This document shows, one piece after another, positions 17,956-26,894 of a DNA stretch of 64,000 nt (position 1 is its first letter; every line of letters starts with the position of its first letter). The translations under genes were made by a program, and so were the position numbers. The notes beneath the pieces are model-generated. The model saw nothing but the letters and a program-made list of their open reading frames with translations, was not told the origin of the DNA and did no database searches. This stretch comes from RPQJ01 sp963706535 (lineage in GTDB: Bacteria > Pseudomonadota > Gammaproteobacteria > Steroidobacterales > Steroidobacteraceae), in the NCBI GenBank assembly GCA_963706535.1, contig CAVPMU010000011.1, forward strand, positions 19,666-83,665, in the 5' to 3' direction.

Positions 17956-18963
17956 GTGAGCGCCGGCACCGCCGCGGGCCCGGCGCAGTTCAGTCCGCCG
18001 GGCTGGCTCGCCAACCCGCACCTGCAGTCGATCTTCCCGAGCCTGCCGCTGCGACGCCCGGGCGTGGAGCGGCGCTGCCGGCAACTGCTCGCCGCCTCCG
18101 AGGCCCTCGTGCTCGATTGCGGCGAGGGCGTGCGACTGCTGGCGCACCATGCGACACAGGAACGCCTCGGTCGAGCACCCGCCAGCCGGGTGGCGGTGCT
18201 GCTCCACGGCTGGGAGGGCAGCTCGGAGTCGCTCTACGTGCTGTCGCTCGGGCAGTTCCTGCTCGAGCGCGGCTTCGACGTCGTGCGGCTCAACCTGCGC
18301 GACCACGGCGACACGCACCACTTGAACGAGGGTATTTTCCATTCCTGCCGCATCGCCGAGGTCGTGGGCGCAGTGCGGCGGCTGCAGGCGTTGAATCCCG
18401 GATGCGGGCTCAACCTCGTGGGGTTTTCGCTCGGCGGCAATTTCTTCCTGCGTGTCGCGGCACGCGCCCCCGCCGCGGGTCTGGCGCTCGAGCGGGTCGT
18501 CGCGGTGTGCCCCGTGCTCGACCCCGGGCGGACGCTCGAGCAGCTCGAGCACGGCTGGGCGCTCTATCGCCGTTACTTCGTCTGGAAATGGAGTCGTTCG
18601 CTGCGCAGGAAGCAGGCGGCCTGGCCGCAGCTCTACGACCTGCGGGACGTGCTCGCGCTCGACGACCTCACCGCGATGACGGACGTCCTCGCGCGCAAGT
18701 ACGGCGGCTATCCGTCGCTGGCCGATTACCTGCACGGCTACGCGGTGGTCGGCGACGTACTCGCGGGCATCGAGGCACGCACGCGCATCATCGCGGCCGC
18801 CGACGACCCGATCATTCCCGCGGCGGACCTCGCGCGCCTCGCCCGGCCACGCGCGCTCGAAGTCACGCGCACCACCCACGGCGGGCACTGCGGCTTCTAC
18901 GAGGGACGCAGCAAAGGCACCTGGATCGAGCGCGAGATCCTCGCGGTACTGGCCTCGCCCTAG
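17956..18963 (+). CDS. YheT family alpha/beta hydrolase
   Basis: Predicted cytoplasmic esterase-like hydrolase of 335 residues. It opens with the family signature FSPPGWLANPHLQSIFPSL and contains the oxyanion segment LLHGWEGSS, nucleophile elbow GFSLGGN, acid Asp in AADDPIIP and catalytic His in THGGHCGFYEG. Physiological substrate is unknown. The start is GTG at 17956, 17 bases after the receiver-fusion gene. Its stop overlaps the stop of the convergent FGGY kinase. Confidence 0.9.
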   Translation: MSAGTAAGPAQFSPPGWLANPHLQSIFPSLPLRRPGVERRCRQLLAASEALVLDCGEGVRLLAHHATQERLGRAPASRVAVLLHGWEGSSESLYVLSLGQFLLERGFDVVRLNLRDHGDTHHLNEGIFHSCRIAEVVGAVRRLQALNPGCGLNLVGFSLGGNFFLRVAARAPAAGLALERVVAVCPVLDPGRTLEQLEHGWALYRRYFVWKWSRSLRRKQAAWPQLYDLRDVLALDDLTAMTDVLARKYGGYPSLADYLHGYAVVGDVLAGIEARTRIIAAADDPIIPAADLARLARPRALEVTRTTHGGHCGFYEGRSKGTWIEREILAVLASP

Positions 18964-20396
18964 GCCGCGCCGCGCCGCGCCATCTCGGCGCGCCAGCGGG
19001 CATGGCGAGCCGCGAGCTGCGGGTTCGCCGTCGGCTCGAAGACCCGCTGGCACTGCACGGGGGTCCATTCCGTGGGCCGGCCGGCGGCCAGGTAGGCGAC
19101 GCCGCGCGCCGTCGCCTCGCGCAGCACGTAGCGCTCGACGCCGAGGCCGCTCAGGTCCGCGAGCGCGCGGCACAGGTAATCGCAGCTGGCGAGGCCGCCG
19201 GACACCGCGATCCGCGCCAGCGCAGCCGGGCGTCGCATCGCCGCGAGGTTGGCGTCGACCAGGAACACGATGCTCTCGAGCACCGCGCAGAGTTGCTGCA
19301 GGTCGTCCCCGGCGCCGACGAACCCGGTCGGGAAATCGGCGATCCACCAGGGCGCGCCGAGTCCACCGATGCCGTTCATGAAGAGCGGCGGTTCCTCCAC
19401 GGGCCGGTCCGGAAGTGCGCGCAGCGCCCGGTCCACGTCGAGCACGACGCGCGAGCGCAGCCACTCGATCGCGCTCGCCGCACCATTGACCGTGCCCTCG
19501 TGGCTGTATGCCACGCCGTCGCCGTCGGAGCACAGCACGCTGTGCAGCAGTCCGGCCGGCGGGCGCACGCCCGACGCCACCAGTCGCTGCACGAACGCCC
19601 CGGTGCCGAGGTTGACGTAGGCCGTGTCGTCGCGCGGCGAACCGAAAGCATAGGCGGCCGCGGACTGGTCGCCCGTGCACGTGCGCAGCGGGACCCGTCC
19701 GGCGCCGAGCGGCATCGAGCCGTACTCGTGGCGCGTCGGAACGCAGCGTGGCAGTAGCCCCCTGTCGATGTCGAAGGTCGCGAGCAGTGGCGGCGACCAG
19801 TCCAGCCGTTGCGGGTCGAACAGCAGCGTACGCGCGGCGTTCGCTGGATCCACCACGAACGGACGCTCGACGAGCAGTCGCGCGACGAGGAAGCTCGACA
19901 GCGGGCCCGCTGCCAGGTCGCCGGCTTGCGCGGCGCGCTGCACGGCCGGGACGTGGTCCAGGCACCAGCGCAACTTGCTCGCGCCGTAGTGCGGCGATAG
20001 CACGAGGCCCGTCAGCGCGCGCACCTCGGCTTCGTGCGGGCGCAGCCGCTCGAGCCACGCGGCATTGCGGCGGTCCTGCCACGAGATCGCGTCCGCGAGC
20101 GGCCGGCCCGAGGACTTCTCCCAGCACACGACGGTCGAGCGCTGCGTGGCGAGCCCCGCGACCGCGATCGCCTGGCCACGCGCCGACTCGCAATCGCAGG
20201 CATCCCGCACCGCGAGCTGCAGTGACCTGAGGAGTTCCTCCGGGTCGTGCTCGACGCGATCCTCGCCCTCGCGGCGCGTGGCCACGGGGACGTGCGCCGC
20301 CGCGACTTCATTGCCGCGTGCATCGAAGAGCAATGCGCGACTGGCGTGCCCACCCTGGTCGAGCGCCAGGACGAGCCCGGCGGGCGGCGCGGTCAC
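18960..20396 (-). CDS. FGGY family carbohydrate kinase (glycerol kinase-like)
   Basis: ATP-dependent sugar/polyol kinase of 478 residues. It shows the N-terminal phosphate loop LALDQGGHASRALLFD, the catalytic region around GDQSAAAYAFG and LGTGAF, and the C-terminal ATP site VSGGLASCDYLCRALAD. It is most like glycerol kinases, but the substrate is inferred. GTG 20396 overlaps the stop of the upstream phosphodiesterase gene (GTGA); GTG 20399 is also possible. Pairing with a glycerophosphodiesterase supports a route from glycerophosphodiesters to glycerol-3-phosphate or glycerol. Confidence 0.87.
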   Translation of the reverse strand: MTAPPAGLVLALDQGGHASRALLFDARGNEVAAAHVPVATRREGEDRVEHDPEELLRSLQLAVRDACDCESARGQAIAVAGLATQRSTVVCWEKSSGRPLADAISWQDRRNAAWLERLRPHEAEVRALTGLVLSPHYGASKLRWCLDHVPAVQRAAQAGDLAAGPLSSFLVARLLVERPFVVDPANAARTLLFDPQRLDWSPPLLATFDIDRGLLPRCVPTRHEYGSMPLGAGRVPLRTCTGDQSAAAYAFGSPRDDTAYVNLGTGAFVQRLVASGVRPPAGLLHSVLCSDGDGVAYSHEGTVNGAASAIEWLRSRVVLDVDRALRALPDRPVEEPPLFMNGIGGLGAPWWIADFPTGFVGAGDDLQQLCAVLESIVFLVDANLAAMRRPAALARIAVSGGLASCDYLCRALADLSGLGVERYVLREATARGVAYLAAGRPTEWTPVQCQRVFEPTANPQLAARHARWRAEMARRGAA

Positions 20397-21154
20397 CACT
20401 GGCGGCGACTCTCCTGGTAGGCGGACAGCAGGCCACGCACGGTCATGGTCTCGACGAACCGGGCGCCGCGCGCATGGCAGGCCTGCGCCGTCCTCAAGTC
20501 GCGCACCTCGTAGATCGCCCATTCCCAGGGTCCCCGCCACAACGGCCCGGGCCCGTCCGGCAGGCGGTCGAGGTTCCCGAACAGGAATTCCGGTGCGATC
20601 GCGGCGGCCTCCGCGCGCGTCGTCTCGTCGTACTCCGAGATCACCCAGCCGATCCGCGCGCCGGTCATCATGCGCAGGATCCGCAGGCTCGGCAGGTCGA
20701 AGGAGATCAGCACGCAGCGGGGGAGCGCGGGCTTCAGCACCTGCGCGACGCGACGCAGCACCGTCTCCCGGCCGAACCTGCGCAGGCTGGCGCGCTTGAT
20801 CTCGACGAAGGCAGTTACGTCTTCCCAGCCGGCCAGCGCGTCGACCACCTGTGCGAGCGACGGCGGGAACGTGAAGGCGTGGCGCCGGCCGAAGCGCTTC
20901 ACCTCGCCGACCGGGGTCTCGCCGAGTTGCGCCCAGGTCAGGTCGTGCACGCAGTCCGCGCGATCCGCGACCCGTTCGAGGTCGGAGTCGTGGAACAGAA
21001 CCGGCACCTTGTCGGCCGTGAGCTGCACGTCGAACTCGAGGTGCCGGATGCCGAGCTCTACCGCGGACTCGAGCGCCGGCAGGGTGTTCTCGGGAAACTC
21101 GGCGGCATTGCCCCGGTGGGCGATGATGGTCGGCAAGTCGGGGAACTGCGTCAT
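20393..21154 (-). CDS. Glycerophosphodiester phosphodiesterase (GDPD)
   Basis: Metal-dependent phosphodiesterase of 253 residues with the GDPD signature IIAHRGNAAEFPENTLPA near the N-terminus (catalytic His, Arg, Glu), LEFDVQLTADKVPVLFHD and EIKR. No signal peptide, so a cytoplasmic UgpQ-like enzyme that hydrolyses glycerophosphodiesters. ATG 21154 puts the motif at the usual distance; a TTG at 21178 would add eight residues. TAATAT at 21185-21190 is a likely -10 element. It is coupled to the FGGY kinase. Confidence 0.9.
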   Translation of the reverse strand: MTQFPDLPTIIAHRGNAAEFPENTLPALESAVELGIRHLEFDVQLTADKVPVLFHDSDLERVADRADCVHDLTWAQLGETPVGEVKRFGRRHAFTFPPSLAQVVDALAGWEDVTAFVEIKRASLRRFGRETVLRRVAQVLKPALPRCVLISFDLPSLRILRMMTGARIGWVISEYDETTRAEAAAIAPEFLFGNLDRLPDGPGPLWRGPWEWAIYEVRDLRTAQACHARGARFVETMTVRGLLSAYQESRRQW

Positions 21155-21379
21155 CTCGGCGCCTGGATGGAACGGCAACCAACGATATTACTTAACGTGG
21201 CGCCGCCGCGTGAGGCCCGTCACGGTGCGACAGGCGCCGGACCGGCGCTGACGCGTTTGGTCACCCGCGCGCGGCGGGGCAACGTTCGCAAGCCCCTGAT
21301 TCACTGGAGCGCCTCGGCTGGCACGTGTCTTGCTTCAGAGAATACCGACAGGGCCGCGGTGCGGCCGACGGTGCACGAG

Positions 21380-21631
21380 ATGCAGTCCGAAGTCCTTGCG
21401 TTGCTCTTTCCGGAGCCCAACCAGCCGAGCGACGGCACGACTCCGCTCGTGACCGCGTTGGTGCGCGATGCCCAGGGACTGATGGAGCTGCGTCGGCTGC
21501 GGCCGGACAAGTCGCTGATCAGGAAGGCGCTGGTGGCGGGCCGGTTCAACTGCGGCAAGCCCATCCTGGACCCGGCCACGCGCGAAATCATCGGCTACGA
21601 GATCGAGCCGATCGCGGCGCCGTCCGCCTGA
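21380..21631 (+). CDS. Small hypothetical protein
   Basis: An 83-residue frame (an in-frame GTG at 21371 would add three residues) with ordinary high-GC coding character: MQSEVLALLF..., then a basic stretch LRRLRPDKSLIRKALVAGRF and the end IIGYEIEPIAAPSA. No domain is recognised and no membrane segment or signal peptide is seen. It lies alone between the GDPD gene and the convergent transporter. The 21191-21379 stretch before it shows no other gene. Confidence 0.55.
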   Translation: MQSEVLALLFPEPNQPSDGTTPLVTALVRDAQGLMELRRLRPDKSLIRKALVAGRFNCGKPILDPATREIIGYEIEPIAAPSA

Positions 21632-21643
21632 CCGCCAGCCGCC

Positions 21644-23473
21644 TCAGACCGGGTAGGCACGCACCAGCTGCACCGAGAACGCGGCGATCATCAACAACAC
21701 CAGCGGCCCGCCCACGCGCACGAAGTCGCGGAACACGTAGCCGCCCGGCTGCATGATCAGCACGTTCGTCTGGTAACCCATCGGCGTGGCGAACGAGAGG
21801 TTGCAGCCGACGATGGCCGCGAGCACGAAGGGCTCCGGCGGCGCCCCGAGTTGCTGCGCGATCGAGATGGCGACCGGCGTCCCGATCGCGGCGGCCGCGT
21901 TGTTCGAGACGAAGTTGGTGAGGATCCCGAGGAACGCCATCACGGCCGCGAGCACCAGCTGCGGCGAGAGACCGCTGGCGACCGACATGAACGCACTGGC
22001 CAGCAGGTCGGCGCCGCCCGTGACGGTGATGGCGCGCCCGAGCGCGAGGCTCGCCACGACGACCAGCACCACCTCCGCGCTGATGCCGCGGCCGAGTCCC
22101 TCGAACTCGAGGCATCCCGTGAGGATCAGCGCCAGCACGCCGAGCAGCGAGGCGATGGAGATCGGCAGCACGCCGAAGGCCGCGAGCGTCACCACGGTCG
22201 CCATGATCAGCACCGCGATCGGCGCCTTGCGCGTGCGCGGCAGGTCGAGGGTGCCGTCGAGCACCAGCGCGGCGGCCTCGTCCTTCAGGCCACTGACGCG
22301 GTTGGCCGGGCCCTGCACCAGCAGCACGTCGCCCGAGCGCAGCTCGCGGTCCGGGATCTCGCCCGCGAGCGACGATTCGTCCGCGGGACGGTACATGGCG
22401 AGGATCACCACGCCGTAGCGTTCCGCGAACCGCGCCTCGCGCAGCGTGCGATGGTGCAGCGGCGACTCCTCGCTCACCACGACCTCGACGAGCTGCTGGT
22501 CCTCGGCCAGCAGCGGGTGCTGCTCCGGAGGCAGGTTGCCGACCCGGTCGGCGTCGTAGAGGTTCGCGCGCAGCGTGCGCTCGTATTCCTTGAGGTACGC
22601 GGAGGTGTCGTTGACGACCAGCCGGTCCCCCTCGAGCAGCCGCAGGTCGTCGGTGGCGGCCAGGGATTCCGTGCCGCGCTGCACGCGCTGCACTTCCATC
22701 TTGTTGCCGGTCCAGCGCCGTACCTTCGACAGAAGCTTGCCGCGCGCGCGGCTTCGCTGCCCGACGTACAGGATCGCATCGAACCGGCGCGGAGCGAGTC
22801 CGGCCAGCGCCCCGCCGCGGTCGCCGAGCAGCCGCGGTGCCACGAGCCACAGGTAGAGCAGCGCCAAGGCGGCCGGCCCGACCACGAGCCGGGTGAACTC
22901 GAACATGTCGATCGCTGGCACGCCGTGCTCGTGGGCCAGCGACACGACGAGGAGATTGGTCGAGGTGCCGATCGTGGTGGCCATGCCCCCGATGACCACC
23001 GCGAAGTTCATCGGCATCAGCATGCGCGAGGGCGAGCCGCCGGCCCGCAACGCGAGCCCGATCACCACCGGCATCAGCACCACGACCACCGGCGTGTCGT
23101 TGATGAACGCACTGAGACACATGGCGACTACCAGGATCGCGAGCAGCGCGAGGTGGCGGTTGAATGCCCACAGGCGCGCCAGCAGCCGTGCCACGGGCTC
23201 GAGCGCGCCGGTCACCATCAGCGCGCGCCCCAGGATCATCAGGCTGCATATCGCCACCAGCGCCTCGTGGCCGAATCCCGAGAAAATCTGGCGGGGATCG
23301 AGCGTGCCGGCCGGTCCCTGGTACGGGAACACGTACAGTCCGACGGCGAGCGTCACCACGACGATCAGGCTCGTGACCGGGATCGGGATGCGCTCCCGCG
23401 TGAACAGGAAAAAGGCGACGACGGTCAGGGCGAGGACCGCGATCGCGTGTGCATTGACGGCCAGTTCGGGCAT
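21644..23473 (-). CDS. SLC13/DASS-type permease with two RCK-C domains
   Basis: Inner-membrane anion or divalent-anion transporter of 609 residues. Two sets of about five helices (residues 1-210 and 420-609) flank two TrkA-C (RCK-C) domains near 225-305 and 325-405. Signatures include SAFINDTPVVVVLMP and TTIGTSTNLLV in the first half and LTNFVSNNAAAAIGTPVA in the second, the paired SNT-type sites that bind Na+ and carboxylate or sulfate. Substrate is not determined. The sRNA terminator lies 19 bases before its ATG on the same strand, so it needs its own promoter or read-through. Confidence 0.9.
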   Translation of the reverse strand: MPELAVNAHAIAVLALTVVAFFLFTRERIPIPVTSLIVVVTLAVGLYVFPYQGPAGTLDPRQIFSGFGHEALVAICSLMILGRALMVTGALEPVARLLARLWAFNRHLALLAILVVAMCLSAFINDTPVVVVLMPVVIGLALRAGGSPSRMLMPMNFAVVIGGMATTIGTSTNLLVVSLAHEHGVPAIDMFEFTRLVVGPAALALLYLWLVAPRLLGDRGGALAGLAPRRFDAILYVGQRSRARGKLLSKVRRWTGNKMEVQRVQRGTESLAATDDLRLLEGDRLVVNDTSAYLKEYERTLRANLYDADRVGNLPPEQHPLLAEDQQLVEVVVSEESPLHHRTLREARFAERYGVVILAMYRPADESSLAGEIPDRELRSGDVLLVQGPANRVSGLKDEAAALVLDGTLDLPRTRKAPIAVLIMATVVTLAAFGVLPISIASLLGVLALILTGCLEFEGLGRGISAEVVLVVVASLALGRAITVTGGADLLASAFMSVASGLSPQLVLAAVMAFLGILTNFVSNNAAAAIGTPVAISIAQQLGAPPEPFVLAAIVGCNLSFATPMGYQTNVLIMQPGGYVFRDFVRVGGPLVLLMIAAFSVQLVRAYPV

Positions 23474-23491
23474 CCGGCACAGGATACAGGC

Positions 23492-23517
23492 AAAAAAAAC
23501 CCCGCTTGCGCGGGGTT
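23492..23517 (-). terminator. Intrinsic terminator of the candidate sRNA
   Basis: On the minus strand AACCCCGC - GCAA - GCGGGGTT is followed by an unbroken run of U, eight in all when the T of the stem is counted. Strong rho-independent terminator. It ends transcription 19 bases before the SLC13 permease start. Confidence 0.92.
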
Positions 23518-23660
23518 GTCGTCCTTCACGGGGCGTACTGTTCTCTACTTGTGGTTTTCTTCTTCTAGACGCCCCACGGTTCAGCTGCGCACTCGTCCAC
23601 CCTTGCGGCTCACATCGTCCAAGACTCTCGTCATCCCCCGGCAGGTCTCTCGTTCTTGCC
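23492..23660 (-). ncRNA. Candidate sigma54-dependent small RNA
   Basis: A hairpin-rich, non-coding stretch of about 169 bases. It is preceded by a near-consensus sigma54 promoter and closed by a strong intrinsic terminator with eight U. From the predicted 5' end the RNA folds as hairpin 1 (GGCA / TGCC, extending to CCGGCA / TGCCGG), then hairpin 2 (GGGGCGT / ACGCCCC) whose 33-base loop is A-rich and holds AAGAAGAA, a match to the AANAANAA type bound by Hfq/Crc, then the terminator. A 17-codon frame exists near the 5' end but looks incidental. Role unknown; CrcZ, NrsZ and GlmY are sigma54-driven sRNAs in other bacteria. Confidence 0.6.
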
Positions 23661-23670
23661 GGAAGAGAAA

Positions 23671-23687
23671 AGCAACGAACGTGCCAA
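23671..23687 (-). promoter_or_regulatory. Sigma54 (-24/-12) promoter
   Basis: Minus strand TTGGCACG-N4-TTGCT, with GG (23685-23684) and GC (23673-23672) separated by exactly ten bases. This matches the RpoN consensus YTGGCACG-N4-TTGCW. The predicted start near 23660 coincides with the base of hairpin 1 of the candidate RNA. An imperfect palindrome at about 23732-23755 (GCTCGAGC...GCTCCCGAGC) is a possible enhancer-binding site. Confidence 0.75.
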
Positions 23688-23813
23688 GAAACGGAGCGCG
23701 TTCAGAATCAGTGGGTTACGTAGGAAAAGCTCGGGAGCATCCTAGCTCGAGCGACCGCGAGGCTTGATTTCGTAAAGAAAACCGACGCGCAGGAACAGGG
23801 GCTGTCCAGCCAT

Positions 23814-25022
23814 TCAGAACGCGCTGATGCCGGTGAGCTCGCGGCCGATCGTGAGCTGGTGGATCGTCTCGGTCCCCTCGTAGGTGATCACGCTCTCGAG
23901 GTTGAGCGCGTGGCGGATCGGGACGTACTCCGCGCTGATCCCCGCGCCGCCGAGGATGTCGCGGGCATCGCGCGCCACGTCGAGCGCCATGCGGCAGTTG
24001 TTCCACTTCGCGAGCGACACCTGCGAGGGCGACATCGTGCCCGAGTCCTTGAGGCGCCCGAGCTGCAGCGACAGCAGCTGCGCCGTGGTGATGCCGCGCG
24101 CCATCGCGGCGAGGCGGATCTGGATCGTCTGCGTCGCCGCGAGCGGCCGGCCGAACAGCACGCGCGACTGCGTGTAGTCGAGCACCTGTGCGAGGCACGC
24201 CTGCGCCGCGCCGATCACGCCCCAGGTGATGCCGTAGCGCGCCTGCGTCAGGCAGGAGAGCGGCGCCTTGATGCCGACGACGCTGCCAGGGAGCACGTTC
24301 GCCTCCGGCACGACGACGTCCTCGAGGAAGATCGCGCCGGTCGAGGAGGCGCGCAGCGAGAACTTCTTCTCGATCTCGGGCGCGGCGAGGCCCTTCGCGC
24401 CCTTCTCGACGAGGAAGCCGCGGATGCCTTCCTCGGTCTTCGCCCAGATCACGAACAGGTCCGCGAGCGGCGAGTTCGTGATCCACATTTTCGCGCCGTT
24501 CAGCACCCAGTCGCCGCCGCGACGCTTCGCGTGGGTCTTCATGTTGGCGGGATCCGACCCGCCATGCGGCTCGGTGAGCCCGAAGCAGCCGATCAGTTCG
24601 CCCGCCGCCATGCGCGGCAGGTACTGCTGCTTCTGTTCCTCGCTGCCGTAGGCGTGGATCGGGAACATGCACAGGCTCGACTGCACGGAGACGAAGCTGC
24701 GCAGGCCCGAATCGCCGCGCTCGAGCTCCTGGCAGATGAGACCGTAACTCACGCCGTTCATGCCGGCGCAGCCATAGCCCTCGAGCGAGCTGCCGAACAG
24801 CCCGAGCCCGGCGAGTTCGCCGACCAGCTCGCGCGGGAACGTGTGGTCCTCGAAGTGCTTCTGGATGACCGGCAGCACCTTCTCGTCGACCATGCGCCCG
24901 ACCGAGTCCTGCACCATGCGCTCGTCCTCGGAGAGCAGGCCGCGGACGTCGAACAGGTCGAGCGGATCGAGCGCCCGCGAGGACTTCTGCTCCTGCGAGG
25001 ATTCGACGGGTGACTTGGCCAC
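23814..25022 (-). CDS. Acyl-CoA dehydrogenase, glutaryl-CoA dehydrogenase-like
   Basis: FAD-dependent acyl-CoA dehydrogenase of 402 residues. It has the flavin segments FGLTEPHGGSDP and WITNSPLADLFVIWA, and a C-terminus typical of glutaryl-CoA dehydrogenases: LGRLKD, SLAKWNN, ARDILGGAGIS and ITYEGTETIHQLTIGRELTGI with the catalytic Glu in YEGT. It would oxidise glutaryl-CoA in lysine, tryptophan or aromatic breakdown; specificity for glutaryl is inferred. GTG 25022 is chosen because GGAG lies seven bases upstream; an ATG at 25082 would add 20 poorly conserved residues. Confidence 0.87.
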   Translation of the reverse strand: MAKSPVESSQEQKSSRALDPLDLFDVRGLLSEDERMVQDSVGRMVDEKVLPVIQKHFEDHTFPRELVGELAGLGLFGSSLEGYGCAGMNGVSYGLICQELERGDSGLRSFVSVQSSLCMFPIHAYGSEEQKQQYLPRMAAGELIGCFGLTEPHGGSDPANMKTHAKRRGGDWVLNGAKMWITNSPLADLFVIWAKTEEGIRGFLVEKGAKGLAAPEIEKKFSLRASSTGAIFLEDVVVPEANVLPGSVVGIKAPLSCLTQARYGITWGVIGAAQACLAQVLDYTQSRVLFGRPLAATQTIQIRLAAMARGITTAQLLSLQLGRLKDSGTMSPSQVSLAKWNNCRMALDVARDARDILGGAGISAEYVPIRHALNLESVITYEGTETIHQLTIGRELTGISAF

Positions 25023-25266
25023 GGCTCGGCTCCGGATCGGGGGGAAGGGGACGATCCGCCTATTCTCGGGAAATCGCCCCATGGCCGCAAAGAAATCCCG
25101 CTCGCCTGGCCAGGGCGCGTAAACCGATCCGCGCCTCTCGCGTTACCCCGTCGCGAGGAGCCCCTGTCGGACGTTGCCCCAGGCCGCAGCGCGGGGGATG
25201 ATGGACACCGTGGGGGGGCCCACAACTGCCGGCCCGTTCGGTGCCGGCATCCAGAAGGAGTCAGCA

Positions 25267-25959
25267 ATGTTCGGATACAAGACCACCGGGTTCATCGCCG
25301 TCGCGGCGTGTGTCGCGCTCGCGGGTTGCGCCACGATGGAGGATTTCTCGAGCAATCCCGACCTGCAGAAGACGAGGCAGGGCGCGGGCTATGGTGCCGC
25401 GGCCGGCGCGGTGATCGGCCTGCTCACGGGCGGCAACAACAAGTTCAAGTCCGCGATGATCGGCGCGGCCGCAGGTGCGCTGGTCGGCGGCGCCGCCGGC
25501 AACTACATGGACCGCCAGGAGGCCAAGCTCCGCCAGCAGATGGCGGGCAGTGGCGTGGACGTGGTGCGCAAGGGCGACAACATCACGCTCGACATGCCGG
25601 GCAACGTCACGTTCGCGTTCGACAGCGCCGAGGTGAACCCGCAGTTCTACCCGGTGCTCGACAAGGTCGCGCAGACCATGGTCGAGTTCGACAAGACCGT
25701 GATCGAGGTGGCGGGTCACACCGACAGCGTCGGTAGCGACGCCTACAACCAGCAGCTGTCGGAACGCCGCGCCAACAGCGTCGCGGCTTACCTGTCGGGC
25801 CGCGGCGTGTCGAACGCGCGCGTGGTGACGATCGGAGCGGGCGAGGCACACCCGGTCGCGTCGAACGACACCGATGCGGGCCGCGCACAGAACCGGCGCG
25901 TCGAGATCACCATCGTGCCGGTGACCGAGGAATCCGTGGAGAAGGCGCGCCAGGGCTGA
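25267..25959 (+). CDS. OmpA-family peptidoglycan-binding lipoprotein (YiaD/YfiB-like)
   Basis: Outer-membrane lipoprotein of 230 residues. A signal peptide ends in lipobox LAGC (Cys about 20). A Gly-zipper segment rich in GAAAGAVIG and GAAAGALVGGAAG (about 40-80) follows, then an OmpA-C domain (about 110-220) with the peptidoglycan-contact motif GHTDSVGSDAYNQQLSERRA and NRRVEITI. It links the outer membrane to the cell wall. AAGGAG at 25255-25260 is a strong ribosome binding site. It is convergent with rpoH. Confidence 0.93.
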   Translation: MFGYKTTGFIAVAACVALAGCATMEDFSSNPDLQKTRQGAGYGAAAGAVIGLLTGGNNKFKSAMIGAAAGALVGGAAGNYMDRQEAKLRQQMAGSGVDVVRKGDNITLDMPGNVTFAFDSAEVNPQFYPVLDKVAQTMVEFDKTVIEVAGHTDSVGSDAYNQQLSERRANSVAAYLSGRGVSNARVVTIGAGEAHPVASNDTDAGRAQNRRVEITIVPVTEESVEKARQG

Positions 25960-25980
25960 ACGGCCCGCGCGCCAGCGCGA

Positions 25981-26862
25981 TCAGGTCGCTTCCGCGACCA
26001 CGAGCTTGCGGAGCTTGCTGATCGCGTTCGCCTCGATCTGGCGGATGCGCTCGGCCGAGACGCCGAACTCGTCGGCGAGGTCGTGCAGCGTCGCCTTGGG
26101 CTCGTTCATCCAGCGCGCGCGCAGGATCGCCTGGCTGCGCGCATCGAGCTGCGCCATGGCATCCGCCACCTTGTCGGTCACGTCGTCGTCCCACTCGGCA
26201 CGTTCGACCGCGACCGCCGGGTCGGCATCCGGGGCAGGCAGGTAAGCAGACGGCGAGTACACGTCCTCGTCCTCGTTCGCGTCCGGTGCCGGGTCGTACG
26301 AGAGGTCGCGCGAGGCCAGCCGGCGCTCCATCTCCGTGACGTCCCCGGGACTGACGCCGAGGTCGCGCGCGACGGCCTCGGTCTCCTCCGCCGTGAGCCA
26401 GCCGAGGTTGCGCTTGTACTTGCGCAGGTTGAAGAAGAGCTTGCGCTGGGCCTTGGTGGTGGCGATCTTCACCAGCCGCCAGTTGCGCAGCACGTACTCG
26501 TGGATCTCGGCGCGGATCCAGTGCACGGCGAAGGACACCAGCCGCACGCCGACCGACGGGTCGAAGCGCTTCACGGCCTTCATGAGGCCCACGTTGCCTT
26601 CCTGCACGAGGTCGCCCATCGGCAGGCCATAGCCGGTGTAGCCGCGGGCGATGTGCACCACGAAGCGCAGGTGCGACAGCACGAGCTGGCGCGCAGCGTC
26701 CACGTCGTTCTCGTCGTGGAAGCGCGTCGCGAGATCGACTTCCTCGTCGCGGCTCAGGATCGGGATGCGGCTCACCGCGTCGAAATACGCGTCGAGGCTG
26801 CCGATCGGGCCGGCGAAGGCGGTTTCTGCGGGGCTGCGTCGAACGAGTGCGGTCGTGGTCAT
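25981..26862 (-). CDS. rpoH: RNA polymerase heat-shock sigma factor RpoH (sigma32)
   Basis: Sigma factor of 293 residues directing heat-shock transcription. Region 2 has LPMGDLVQEGNVGLMKAVKRFDP and the -10 recognition helix FAVHWIRAEIHEYVLRNWRLVKIATT. The RpoH box QRKLFFNLR is present, and region 4 includes LHDLADEFGVSAERIRQIEANAISKLR. ATG 26862 gives the normal length (E. coli 284). GGAGG lies 13 bases upstream of it, and a TTG at 26883 is less likely. The gene is upstream of ftsX on the same strand but separated by a repeat. Its promoter carries a CIRCE element. Confidence 0.96.
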   Translation of the reverse strand: MTTTALVRRSPAETAFAGPIGSLDAYFDAVSRIPILSRDEEVDLATRFHDENDVDAARQLVLSHLRFVVHIARGYTGYGLPMGDLVQEGNVGLMKAVKRFDPSVGVRLVSFAVHWIRAEIHEYVLRNWRLVKIATTKAQRKLFFNLRKYKRNLGWLTAEETEAVARDLGVSPGDVTEMERRLASRDLSYDPAPDANEDEDVYSPSAYLPAPDADPAVAVERAEWDDDVTDKVADAMAQLDARSQAILRARWMNEPKATLHDLADEFGVSAERIRQIEANAISKLRKLVVAEAT

Positions 26863-26894
26863 GTCTGGCGTCGATCCTCCCAAGGGTCCGGGTG

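Noticed and set aside
23587..23640. A 17-codon peptide (MTRVLDDVSRKGGRVRS) on the minus strand inside the sRNA
   Set aside because: It has a GGGGG just upstream, but the short length and hairpin-rich context favour a non-coding RNA; a dual-function RNA is not excluded.
23581..23700. GGA-rich stretch considered as a CsrB/RsmZ-type RNA
   Set aside because: Several GGA triplets occur, but they are not placed in hairpin loops in the way expected of CsrA-sequestering RNAs.
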